A stretch of DNA of 11,992 bases from contig NW_003139819.1 of the NCBI RefSeq assembly GCF_000003605.2, forward strand, positions 34,836 to 46,827, read 5' to 3'. The stretch comes from Saccoglossus kowalevskii (lineage: Eukaryota; Hemichordata; Enteropneusta; Harrimaniidae). The position numbers and the translations under genes are program-made. Below the pieces are notes generated by a model. The model worked only from the letters and a program-made list of their open reading frames with translations. It had not been told where the DNA came from and made no database searches. Of this stretch, positions 1 through 8,175 are shown one piece after another. Within the stretch, counting starts at the first letter, position 1; every line of letters begins with the position of its first letter.

Positions 1-976
1 CGCAACGCGGTAGTAGATTTATCGATGTTCTATCAAGATCTTTATGCTTTGATTTGACGGGGAAAACGGCATGATTTTTTTTTAATCAAAAAATTAGTTG
101 TTTTCAAAATATAAACTGAGCATTCAAAAAATAATTTAACATTGTTCGCAGAAATAACAGCTCATTGTCGAAACGAAGCTTACCCATTCGGGCTATTCAC
201 AATAGGTGTCAATGACTATGGTAAAATATAAATTAGACTCTTTTAGGCGCCATGAGTGAATGAAATATTTAAAATATTAAAAAAAAAACTAAAAAAAAAA
301 TGCCGAAAAAACGCCGGGCGATTTCATGGTCCGTTGCAGACCGTCCATACACGTGTTGTCACTGCACATCGGCCATGTTGAATCGCACGAGATCGGCAAA
401 ATCTTCATTACAACTAACAGTTTAATGCTCACAACATAAAAATATAAATATAATCATAGGCAACCTACTATTATATAATGAATAAGTTGATCGACACAAG
501 GACATTCCCCCCCCCCCCCCCCGAGTTGTGGATATTTCGGAAATCGCGACACAAGCAAAATACCGGATAACGATTTACTTGAAACTATGTCCCCATGAAT
601 TAATCGTCCATGTACAATAATTTGACAGGGTATACTAGTTCCGTAGATTGGAGACAATTGTTTGCTTTTTTGGCTTTTCACAAGAATATAAAGCTGGCAA
701 TCATCATAATATTCACGTCCATACATACGTCACGGAATGTACACCAATCGTACCCCAAAATACATTCAATTTTGCTGAAACTGGAGAACTTACCTTTGCA
801 AACACTTCTCCTATGCCGCCTTCTTGAAGTTCTTGAAATCAAATAAGGTTACTAGTTCTTCTAGTAACTAGTGAATGAGACCACTGAACCGAACAGAATA
901 CATGTATAAACAGTACTATAATAAATTGCACGCAATGGAGAAATCACGTGCTGTAGCGTTACTCACAGATCTAATC
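1..976. other. AT-rich stretch without a convincing gene
   Basis: I find no domain-like reading frame here. The open frames on both strands are short, lysine/isoleucine-rich and without recognisable motifs. Visible landmarks are poly-A and poly-T runs around 70-110 and 275-300, a run of 16 C at 507-522, and a slightly more GC-rich segment at 300-400 that contains the words CGGCCATGTTGAATCG. That string resembles the core of the tandem repeats further right (CGGCCATCTTGAATC) and may be a chance match or a worn repeat fragment. A splice-donor-like string on the minus strand at 788-793 is treated separately. Confidence 0.5.
794..831 (-). other. Candidate 38-nt internal exon (weak)
   Basis: On the minus strand a 38-nt segment lies between an acceptor-like TTTGATTTCAAG and an exact consensus donor, AAG followed by GTAAGT at 793-788. 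In the frame that leaves a complete codon at the donor it reads LQEGGIGEVFAK. This resembles the glycine-rich loop of protein kinases (LGEGGFGEVF), with Q in place of the first glycine. No neighbouring exon could be identified on either side, and such a short match can be chance. If real, it would be one exon of a host gene whose other exons lie in large introns or outside the window. Confidence 0.12.
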
Positions 977-1193
977 TACTGTAAAATATTTTATTTCAGC
1001 TGGAATTATCATTCACTGAAAAGACTTTTTCTGGCTGTTTTTTGTATTGAATTTATTTTCATTGATTTTTGACAAGTTTGACTGTAAAATATAGGAAAAA
1101 GGGAATATTCGCTGGATTTTATTTTAACTAAAACATTCCTTCAGCGAAAATAGCAAAAAAATGTTGCAAGCAAAAATAAAGTATTTTACAGTA
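977..1193. mobile_element. Inverted-repeat MITE, TACTGTAAAATA ends
   Basis: The left end TACTGTAAAATATTTTATTT (977-996) is the reverse complement of the right end (1193-1174) with one mismatch in 20 bases. The interior is AT-rich with no coding capacity and contains the words TTCGCTGG and CAGCGAAAATAG, themselves inverted relative to each other. If the outer TA is read as the duplicated target, the terminal repeat begins CTGTAAAA, a layout like non-autonomous Tc1/mariner-type elements. That class assignment is inference. The same end sequence marks 5202-5410, and a worn copy spans 7089-7973, so this is a family rather than a chance palindrome. Confidence 0.6.
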
Positions 1194-1199
1194 ATTAAT

Positions 1200-1395
1200 T
1201 TATTCTGAGCATGCGCAGACGTTCTGTCAATGTTGCCGGGAGAGGTAATTTTTGATAAAATTACGTGCATACTCGGAAGACACTTGTTCATCAACCTGCC
1301 AAGTTTCACTGATACCTGCTGTAGAGACGGAAAACGGACAAAACCTGAATTATAAAGTCCCCTTTTTCAGGCTGCGCCTGAACGGGGACTAAAAA
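1200..1395 (+). mobile_element. 3' end of a repeat element with terminal hairpin (copy 1)
   Basis: The segment ends in a clear hairpin followed by CTAAAAA. The outer stem is AGTCCCC (1356-1362) with GGGGACT (1384-1390), and the inner stem is TTCAGGC (1366-1372) with GCCTGAA (1376-1382). The stretch before it (GTAGAGACGGAAAACGGAC and similar) resembles the sequence preceding the other three copies of this terminus in the window. I infer a non-autonomous element of the Helentron/pearl type known from bivalves, whose 3' ends carry a hairpin. The 5' boundary is not visible and 1200 is only approximate. A GAGCATGCGCAGA motif near 1208 resembles an NRF-1 half-site but has no gene beside it. Confidence 0.45.
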
Positions 1396-2030
1396 TAGAG
1401 AATTGAAGATGTTGACAGGAAGTGAAAAAATCTGATATAGGTCCCCCCAGAGTACATATACACCAAGAATCATGGCATTCAGGTTAACAAAATATCGAAA
1501 ATATTATTTTTGAGCCAAAAATGACAAACCTATTCGCTGAAAATAGAAAATTCAGGGTATGGTTACAAAATGAACAAATCTGACAGAAGTCCACCTGATA
1601 TACCTACATATACAATATCAAAGCAATCAGACTAGCAGTTTTCAAGGAAAAGTCGAAAATATAATTTTTTACCAAAAATGACAAAAATATTCATCAAAAT
1701 TAGAGAAATAAAGATATCATCACGAAAATGAACAAATCTGAGTGAGGGCCATCCAAGTATCAAAGCATTTGAGCTAGCGGTTTTCAAGAAGAAGTCGAAA
1801 ATAGCATTTTTAACCAAAAATTACAAAATAGACAATTGAACATATCCACACGAAATGAACAAATCTGAGAGAGAACCACCCAAGGTACCTTCCTAGAAAG
1901 TTTCACAGCTATACAGTTTGTGGTTTTAAAGAAGAAGTCGAAAATGTAAAGTTGACGATGGCGACGACGACGGACAATCAGTAATACTATAAGCTCCGCT
2001 CGACTTCGTCGACAGCGAAGCTAAAAATTA
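1396..2030 (+). repeat. Degenerate ~145-bp tandem repeat ending in hairpin (copy 2)
   Basis: A unit with the core GTTTTCAAGAAGAAGTCGAAAATA followed by ACCAAAAATGACAAA, and containing GAACAAATCTGA, recurs with the TCGAAAAT word at 1495, 1653, 1795 and 1938. The spacings are 158, 142 and 143 bases. After the last unit comes a purine-rich GACGACGACGG stretch, then ATAAGCTCCGC, a TCGAC/GTCGA stem with loop TTC (2000-2012), and AGCTAAAAA. The layout of tandem core, short GC-rich tract, hairpin and CTAAAAA parallels the other copies, although the core sequence differs. I see no protein coding capacity. It is probably a second, related non-autonomous family inserted directly after copy 1. Confidence 0.5.
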
Positions 2031-2224
2031 AAGAAAAAATCGGGGTTCGGAAATTAAGAATACCAGAAACTGGGAGACAACAAAACAGAAAAAAATCATG
2101 AAACAATTGCTTGGCTTCAACAAATATACAAGCAGTCATTGTCACTGACAAGTATCTGTCCAGTTTTTCGTGACTTTCAACATTAGTGGCTGTGCAAAAT
2201 AATTATTTACACATGCACGACTGA
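2031..2224. other. No feature seen
   Basis: Unremarkable AT-rich sequence without open frames, repeats or structure that I can support. Confidence 0.4.
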
Positions 2225-2506
2225 GATCCAGTTCTGAAATGACAGAAATGCTAGATTTTGATAATTTTTTAGCCCCAAATTGGCCGTCATTTGGCCATCT
2301 TGAATTGAATCATGAAACAAACGATGTGTGATGATATGTACAGTTTGAATGTGATTGGTATAATACTATACAAATTAGGTATACTAATTAATATAAACAG
2401 ATATTAACCCAAAACTTATAAGGTGTGTGCTATTACGTCTATGTACCAAGATGATTATTATTACTTGAGATATTAATTTTTTAATTAATTGTTTTTTAAT
2501 TAATTG

Positions 2507-2549
<43 letters not shown>

Positions 2550-2794
2550 TCCGTACATAATGGTGGCCATTTAATGTTTAAAGTTTAGACACATAGACAA
2601 CACACAAATGGGATAGAACAATAAAAAAATAATTTAAATGTCAAATTGTTATGGACATGTATTGCAACATGCATAATATGTGCAATCAAATTGGATATGC
2701 AAATATCTGGTCATGTGACCAGGTTACTTATTTCTGAATAAATTTGTAGCGCATGTTCAGTAATTGAGAGTGAACAAGTCATTGAAAATGACAC
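2225..2794 (+). repeat. Worn repeat units with a (TTAT)n microsatellite
   Basis: A single unit at about 2225-2350 contains TTTTTTAGCCCCAAATTGG, a TTGGCCATCTTGAATTGAAT core and a TGATATGTACAGTTTGAATG tail. It is a diverged relative of the 151-bp unit at 6152-6750. A second worn unit lies near 2640-2690 (AAATTGTTATGGACATGTAT). Between them lies a (TTAT)n tract of about 43 bases at 2508-2550, probably a microsatellite that grew at an element boundary. There is no coding sequence. Confidence 0.45.
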
Positions 2795-3602
2795 AGTCCC
2801 CGTTAAATTTTTGAGAGTTCTCTTTGTGCTCGTCATATTAAAGATGTGTTGCGTAATGACCCCTCCGGTTTAAGACATAGCAAAAAAAATCATAGATCAC
2901 AAGTGAAAGCATGTCCAAGTTATCACATTTGAAACAAACAAGATGGCCGTCTGTCGGCCAAATTTGATCAAATTGCAAATTGAATTGACGTGTACATGTA
3001 TTTATTTATGACATGCTAAATATCAATGAAAATGATACATGGGTGACAAAGATATAGTAATATGGCCACAAATAAAAACAGCCGTTATTCGACCATCTTT
3101 GATCTGATTATGAAACAAAGTGACATGTATGATGTATGTGCCAAATACAAATGAAAAAGGTACATAAATCTTGGAAATATAGTAGTAAGGCCAAAAAGTC
3201 AGGTGACTGTCAATCGGCCATGCTTGATCCAATTTTGAAATAAATTGTCATGGACATGTATCCTAACACGTATAAAGTATGTGCAAAATTTGAATGAAAA
3301 CTGACAAAGCATGTCCAAGATACCACATTTAAAAAAAACAACAAGATGCCTGCAAGTCGGCCATCTTTGATCCAATTGTGAAAGAAATTGTCATGGACAT
3401 GTATCCTAACATGTACGTATTTTCAAAAAACAAGATGGCTACCAGTCAGCCATTTTGAATCGAATCGCTAAACCACTGCATGTGCATATGTCCCACATAA
3501 AGTACTAGGCACATGCAAAGAATGAACGGGATCGGTCCAAAAGTTTCTGAAATATGACTCCACACGGACGGAGACCGAATTATAAGTCGGGGACTAAAAA
3601 TA
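2795..3602 (+). mobile_element. Repeat element with AGTCCCCGTT start and CTAAAAA end (copy 3)
   Basis: The segment opens with AGTCCCCGTT (2795-2804), the reverse complement of the AACGGGGACT that ends intact copies of this family. It closes with ATAAGTC directly followed by GGGGACTAAAAA (3582-3600). The hairpin of copies 1 and 4 is missing here, as if the arm and loop had been deleted. Inside are five or more worn units with the core GGCCATCTTTGATCCAATTG and ATTGTCATGGACATGTATCC. Core words fall at 2956, 3091, 3216, 3359 and 3448. Pairing of subterminal inverted sequences with tandem internal repeats fits Helentron-associated elements, but the class is inference. Confidence 0.45.
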
Positions 3603-4162
3603 GACTAATCGAGTATCAACAAAAATCAGATTTATTACATGACTTCTAAATTTGCAATCAAATATATGGTCACAAACTTTATATTTTTATTTGCTATTTC
3701 TCATACATGTATTTACCCAATCCAAACCCCAGTAAAGTGCATGTCTCCAGTATTCTAAGCATGTGCCAGCTAAACTGTTATGGTGTTACCCAATGACACT
3801 CTATCTAACAAGGTTTTCATGTCAGGAAATTAAGGCACTGTACAATTTAATGCGATTGTGAACGGGTACCATGTGACTAACATACATTGTATCTTTGAGA
3901 ATATACAACTTGTAGTGTTAGTTAAAGTTTACTCATACACATATAATCATAATTTATTGTACAAGCTATTATGAGATACAACCAAATTGTGTAAAAAGAA
4001 GATAAAAACAGCCAGTCAGCCACATTGGGTAGAATCTTGACAAAAATCACCTTGCATCTTTGTGACACAATATATGCCTTAATATCAAGTCTGGATAAAC
4101 TTAGTGAATGTATTCTGAAGTTCTACAAAAAATTACCATAAAAAGGTACCGGGTAGTTGCTG
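3603..4162. other. AT-rich stretch, no gene seen
   Basis: No domain-like frame on either strand. A short fragment near 4005-4045 (CAGCCAGTCAGCCACATTGG) resembles the hairpin core of the neighbouring repeats and is probably a decayed unit. Nothing else can be supported. Confidence 0.4.
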
Positions 4163-4384
4163 TACAAAATGGCCAGTCGGCCAATAATGAACATGCCTCA
4201 GTATGCCAACAGGTGTTACCAATATTTTAAGTTTGAACACAATGAGCCAGCAAAACTTGAATAATGTTCAATTGTTTATTTAATTATTCCAAATTACTAA
4301 CATTTACCACAATGCATGGTATGCCGGCATGAAAAAAATGTACTTTTCTAAATTAAAGCAATACAGATTGTATTCTATTCTATC
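4163..4384 (+). repeat. Decayed repeat unit and possible LINE 3' end
   Basis: ATGGCCAGTCGGCCAATAAT at about 4170 is another copy of the palindromic GGCC core found in the tandem repeats. Further on, ATGGTATGCCGGCATG, an A-rich stretch with AATTAAAGCAATAC and then TTGTATTCTATTCTATC (4369-4384) look like the 3' tail of a CR1-type LINE, which ends in short ATTCT-like repeats instead of poly-A. I see no reading frame attached to it, so it would be a severely 5'-truncated copy. The assignment rests only on the tail pattern. Confidence 0.22.
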
Positions 4385-4431
4385 CATAAGCTACCGATAC
4401 ATTGGAATGAACATTTGTTGCTGTTTGGCAA

Positions 4432-4523
4432 TTTAGGCATTTTTGAAACCCCACTTTTTATAGCATAGTTTTGAAAAGTGTAAAAATTTTAAAAATGCCT
4501 ACCGTGGGGTAACTTGCCTAAAA
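4432..4523. repeat. Short inverted repeat
   Basis: AGGCATTTTT (4435-4444) is perfectly inverted as AAAAATGCCT (4491-4500). Further complementary words are ACCCCAC (4448-4454) with GTGGGGT (4504-4510), and TTTAGGCA with TGCCTAAA around 4515-4522. The pieces cannot all pair at once because the TTTAGGCA word has two possible partners, so alternative folds exist. It may be the end or core of a small unidentified foldback element. No coding sequence is associated. Confidence 0.35.
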
Positions 4524-5201
4524 TGTCAAGTGGTAAGCCTTTTCAGCTCAAATTCTGGCCGCTGGCCGCTGACCTCAAATCTACATTTCAAAAACCTACA
4601 AGTCCGAAAAATGTAAAGGTTTCAACAGTGCCAAACGTTTCTCTTCAAACTAAAAAATAACTATAAATCGAAATGAGTGTGGTGTACTTAAAATTGCACC
4701 AAAACAGTTTTAGCATTTATAAGTTTTATTGCAGCTTCTCATATCATTTAAAATGGATTTACCTTTCACAATGCTTATAGTGGTACATTGTAGAACAAAA
4801 AGCACAATAATCAAAGTGGTGATGATGTCTTTCTTTTTAATACTTATTTTTTAAACATGTTGTGGTCTTCATACTGTAGTAAGTAGTCTATGTAAAGTGA
4901 ATCTGAAAAAGAAAGTGCATTGAATCGACACAAGTATTTTTAGTTTGTGACTGAATGTCAATTACAGCATAAACGTTGAGATACTGACAGGGATGTATTT
5001 TAAAGTGAGACTCTTTTATTTCAAAATGTTTACTGTTTGGTTTTCTCCTTATTTGTTTTGCCTTTCTTCATATTTACTAGTAATTCAGTCTTATTTCATA
5101 GCTTCATGTTAGTTGAACATGCTGTCTAAATTTCACTCATACAATCAATGGGTGACCATGAGGTTGATTGGCTGATAGATATTGTGTGCTGCTAAACTGA
5201 A
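4524..5201. other. AT-rich stretch, no gene seen
   Basis: I see no coding frames, repeats or structured elements that can be supported here. Confidence 0.4.
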
Positions 5202-5410
5202 TACTGTAAACACATTAATTTATTCACTGGTTTTTAATTTCGCTATTTTCACTGATACATGAAATCCACAAAATTATATGCATGTGAACAAGTAAAATAA
5301 CAATAGAACTCATTATCTCTGCCAAGTTTGTGGAATTAAAACCCAGTGCAATAGCTCAAAACATCAAAATGGTGAAATTAAATGTCAGTAAAAAAAATGA
5401 TTTTACAGTA
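5202..5410. mobile_element. Inverted-repeat MITE, second copy
   Basis: The ends TACTGTAAA (5202-5210) and TTTACAGTA (5402-5410) are inverted, and subterminal words also pair imperfectly. TTTTTAATTTCGCTATTTTC near the left is matched by the inverse of GGTGAAATTAAATG near the right. TTCACTGG near the left is matched by CCCAGTG on the right. It is 209 bp long, non-coding and shares its ends with 977-1193. A worn copy of the same interior in reverse orientation lies at 7089-7973. A TA target duplication is possible but cannot be separated from the terminus itself. Confidence 0.55.
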
Positions 5411-5944
5411 TGCTAATTTTCTAAACAATAAATGGCAGTTATATGTTCTCTTCACACAATGCATTAACTGATAATTGCCATAGAGACAAAAGTGTGATCA
5501 ATGCAATTTTGGTGATGTTAGAATAAATTTACATGGTTAATCTAAACAACATGACTATTTTGGAGAAGGACGAAGGACTCACAGAATAAGAGGAAGGTAT
5601 GCAGGCTGATTGGACATAAACTACTGCTAGTGTTTTGCAACTTGTGGATGATTAAAGTTATTGATATATGCTTGCATTACAATACCAAACTGTTTCAATT
5701 CTATAATTTGCATTATTTTGAGATGTGATAATGTCCATATCAGGATAAATTCTTATCGTCCCATAGACGTTCATGTATTCATGTAGCCAAACAAATAGAT
5801 CATCAGGCACCTGTGGCTAAATTATTCAAGATCAGAGCAATTAACAAGTTAGCTGAGAGGATACATCTCTTTGATAATATAATTAAAATATAGATTCAGT
5901 GAAAGAATTCAGGTACCTGGGGATAATTTCCCCCCCCCCCCAAT
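5411..5944. other. AT-rich stretch, no gene seen
   Basis: No gene is visible. The only landmark is a run of 12 C at 5930-5941, just before the first LINE remnant. The right-hand part may hold further worn LINE sequence, but no motif was recognised. Confidence 0.4.
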
Positions 5945-6153
5945 GGAAAATTTAAGCTCAACAACCAAATGTTGAAAAATACATCCATGAAAGCATTATT
6001 TACAATAAAAAACACTATACTAAGTCATAAAATGATATCACCAAATATGTAATTGCCACAACTAAATACTGGCACAGATTGAAATCTCTACCAGAAAGTC
6101 ACATCCTTCAAGATGCATGAAAAGAATCAGAACAAAATTTAAATATCCAATAA
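5945..6153 (+). pseudogene. LINE-A reverse transcriptase remnant, left part
   Basis: Frame starting at 5945 reads LNNQMLKNTSMKALFTIKN then SHKMISPNM and stops at 6050-6052. The overlapping frame from 6049 reads VIATTKYWHRLKSLPESHIL, has an in-frame TGA at 6118-6120 and ends at 6151-6153. Both strings match the pattern of the region after the catalytic YADD motif in invertebrate LINE (CR1/L2-like) polyproteins, where a KALFSIKK...ISP segment is followed some 60-80 residues later by KYWHRL..LP. Those intervening residues are missing, so this is an internally deleted, frame-broken relic. The continuation of the same protein appears at 6857, on the other side of the tandem-repeat element. The family assignment is from pattern recognition only. 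Confidence 0.55.
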
Positions 6154-6856
6154 CATCCATCTGTAAACAGCCGGGAAATGGTTGATTTTTAGAATTTTTT
6201 AGCACAAAAATGGCCGCCATTCAGCCATCTTGAATCAGATCGTAAAACAAAATTATTTGTATCAAGGTCCTATAATGTCTAATGTATATACCAAGTTTGA
6301 ACAAAATCCATCTGTAAACAGCCGAGAAATGGTTGATTTTTAGGATTTTTTAGCACAAAAAGGGCCACCATTCGGCCATCTTGAATCAGATCGTAAAACA
6401 AAATGATGTGTATCAAGGTCCTATAATGTCTAATGTATATACCAAGTTTGAACAAAATCCATCTGTAAACAGCTGAGAAATGGTTGATTTTTAGAATTTT
6501 TCAGCACAAAAATGGCCACCATTCGGCCATCTTGAATCAGATCGTAAAACAAAATGATGTGTATCAAGGTCCTATAATGTCTAATGTATGTACCAAGTTT
6601 GAACAAAATCCATTTGTAAACAGCCGAGAAATGCTTGATTTTGATGATTTTTAGCACAAAAATGGCCGCCATTCGACCATCTTGAATCAGATCGTGAAAC
6701 AAATTGAAGTGCATATGTATAATATCATGTATGATGTATGTGTGAAGTTTGATTGCACGCACGCACAGACAGACGCACTTATGCATGCACACAGGTACAC
6801 ACAGAGGTCAAAACATAAGTCCCCATTTTTCGACTGCGTCCAAACGGGGACTAAAA
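6152..6856 (+). mobile_element. 151-bp tandem repeat element with 3' hairpin (copy 4)
   Basis: About 3.7 near-identical units are marked by the word CTGTAAACAGCC at 6161, 6312, 6463 and 6614, exactly 151 bases apart. Each unit holds an imperfect palindrome, ATGGCCGCCATTCGGCCAT. The last unit diverges into a GCACGCACAGACAGACGCAC microsatellite-like tract (about 6753-6808), then ATAAGTCCCC. The terminal stem is AGTCCCC (6818-6824) with GGGGACT (6846-6852), followed by AAAAA. Central tandem repeats, a microsatellite and a 3' hairpin are the hallmarks of bivalve pearl/Helentron-associated elements; membership is inferred. It has no recognisable 5' end and begins inside a unit, directly within LINE-A, so this copy is either 5'-truncated or its start has decayed. 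Confidence 0.6.
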
Positions 6857-7050
6857 ACAACTAACAAAGAAATTACACTCACAGCTGACAAAAACATATA
6901 AACAGACATGGAAAAATCAAATTAGAAATACCGAAGGCACAACAAGGTAACAAATTAAGAACATATCGTATTTTTAAAAAAGAATTTGAAATGGAAAATT
7001 ACTTGACAGTAATTACTAAATTTCATTTGAGCAATTGGTTCGGTGTGTAA
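6857..7050 (+). pseudogene. LINE-A reverse transcriptase remnant, right part
   Basis: The frame from 6855 reads LTKTYKQTWKNQIRNTEGTT and stops at 6948-6950. One frame over, from 6946, it reads GNKLRTYRIFKKEFEMENYL and stops at 7048-7050. The KLRTY..FK..F..E.YL motif is typical of the C-terminal domain of invertebrate LINE polyproteins and is shared with LINE-B at 7196-7751 (KLRTYTQFKTNYNFESYL). The two frames abut, so a single-base indel near 6946 joins them. The sequence starts directly at the CTAAAAA end of the tandem-repeat element. Together with the fragment at 5945-6153, this suggests one old LINE copy that the repeat element entered. Confidence 0.55.
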
Positions 7051-7088
7051 TAAAGCTATTTATAATTGCCAAAATTTCTTTGTACAAT

Positions 7089-7973
7089 CTGGGATAAAAC
7101 CATTTATTTTCACTATTTTGATGTTTAGAGCATATTCACTGTGCTTTAATTTCACGGATTTGTCATGAAAACCATTTTATTGTTATTTTACATGAGTTAA
7201 AGAGTTAAATAAGGAAGATAACACATTAGATATAAAGAATACCAATGACAAATTGAATGCAACAAAACAAAATATAAAGAGAATAGGAAACAATATTAAA
7301 CAAAAATATATTGAATTCTGGAAGGAGACAATTATGGATAAACCTAAGTTGAGAACATATACTCAATTCAAAACAAACTACAACTTTGAAAGTTACTTAA
7401 TTATACTGAATCTAAAACATAGAATTTCTGTCTCTAGATTCCGAACAAGTAATCACAGCCTAGCAATAGAAAAGGGTAGACATACCCAACCTAAAATTTC
7501 TTTGGAAAACAGGATTTGTAAACAATGTACTTTAAGCAGACATAGAAGATGAAATGCATCTCCTCATCAAATGCCCAAAATATCACACACTGCGAATGGA
7601 TATATTCTCAAATATACAGTTTCCTGATGAAACAAAAACTGACCAACAGAAATTTACATACTTAATGAAAAATTCTAACACAAATGTAATCAAACTTGTT
7701 GGAGAATTTATACACAGCTCGTTCTTAATGAGAAACGAGAAAGATACTTAACAAAAACACTAAAATCTATCATTTATTATTTGCTATAGTTATTTTGTTA
7801 TTTTGTTTTTTAATATCTTACTTTTGTTGCTATAAACTGATGGAAACACTGTATTTCTAAGGATGCAATAAATTATCTTTATTATTATTATTATGTTCAC
7901 ATAGATTTAATTTAGCGGATTTTACTCATCAGCGAAAATAAAACCCAGTGATTTAATTAATGCATTTACAGCA
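7089..7973 (-). mobile_element. Worn MITE copy split by a LINE insertion
   Basis: The left half (about 7089-7195) matches the reverse complement of the right part of the 5202-5410 MITE. The shared string runs from CACTATTTTGATGTTT through TTGTTATTTTAC. The right half (about 7895-7973) matches the remainder, with GTTCACATAGATTTAATTT, GGATTT, ATCAGCGAAAATA, CCAGTG and TTAATGCATTTACAGCA. Outer ends have decayed (TGGGATAAAA and TTTACAGCA in place of TACTGTAAAA/TTTACAGTA). The two halves are in the right order and orientation to be one element of about 190 bp interrupted by about 700 bp of LINE-B. Junctions are approximate and no clean target duplication was found. Confidence 0.5.
7196..7893 (+). 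pseudogene. 5'-truncated LINE-B, C-terminal domain and 3' end
   Basis: A frame open from 7196 to 7552 contains PKLRTYTQFKTNYNFESYL, then SRFRTSNHSLAIEKGR and ENRICKQC. The next frame (to 7751) continues with EDEMHLLIKCPKY. Together they give the LINE C-terminal layout KLRTY..FK, R.S.H.L.IE.GR, then a CxxC...HxxxxC zinc-binding motif. A one-base insertion near 7538 separates the two cysteine/histidine halves, so the copy is broken. After the stop comes about 140 bases of 3' UTR with GCAATAAATTA and a TTATTATTATTATTA tail (about 7879-7893), the short 3' microsatellite typical of CR1-like LINEs in place of poly-A. The 5' end is truncated and everything upstream of this domain is missing. It inserted into the MITE described at 7089-7973. 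Confidence 0.65.
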
Positions 7974-8049
7974 CATAACTTGAAAGACACCTTTGTTGTT
8001 GAAACAACATGACCAGCTTGTTGAAAAGAAATATTAATAATTCTCTAAG

Positions 8050-8175
8050 ACAAACCGGAAACGGAAATGTCGTCACGCGCCTAGTTACGCCTTGACAACC
8101 GATGGCGTGGGGGAAACAAATGGCTGCCAGACCACTTCCAGACGTGGTGATACATCGTGTGAACGACCGTATTGT
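8050..8175 (+). promoter_or_regulatory. CpG-rich segment, candidate promoter
   Basis: This stretch has many CpG dinucleotides (ACCGGAAACGGAAATGTCG, TCACGCGCC, TACGCC, CCGATGGCG, AGACGTGG) in a window that is otherwise CpG-poor. CCGGAA matches the ETS core. It lies 150-270 bases upstream of the transposase start. Downstream at 8198-8208 the string CTATTTAAAAT could serve as a weak TATA-like box, which would place transcription start about 85 bases before the start codon. These are sequence resemblances only. The segment could equally be host promoter captured or flanking. Confidence 0.3.

Noticed and set aside
454-726. 90-codon minus-strand frame
   Set aside because: Contains a glycine run that is only the translated poly-C tract, has no motif, a stop codon directly upstream and no splice context.
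610-846. 78-codon plus-strand frame
   Set aside because: Hydrophobic, low-complexity translation of AT-rich DNA with no recognisable domain; overlaps the minus-strand exon candidate.
1632-1817. 61-codon minus-strand frame
   Set aside because: Antisense of the ~145-bp degenerate repeat; phenylalanine-rich and periodic.
6152-6750. CRISPR array
   Set aside because: Repeats are 151 bp, contiguous and nearly identical throughout, with no short repeat/unique spacer alternation; eukaryotic tandem repeat.
6430-6792. 120-codon minus-strand frame
   Set aside because: It is the antisense of the 151-bp tandem repeat; the periodic peptide simply repeats with the DNA unit.
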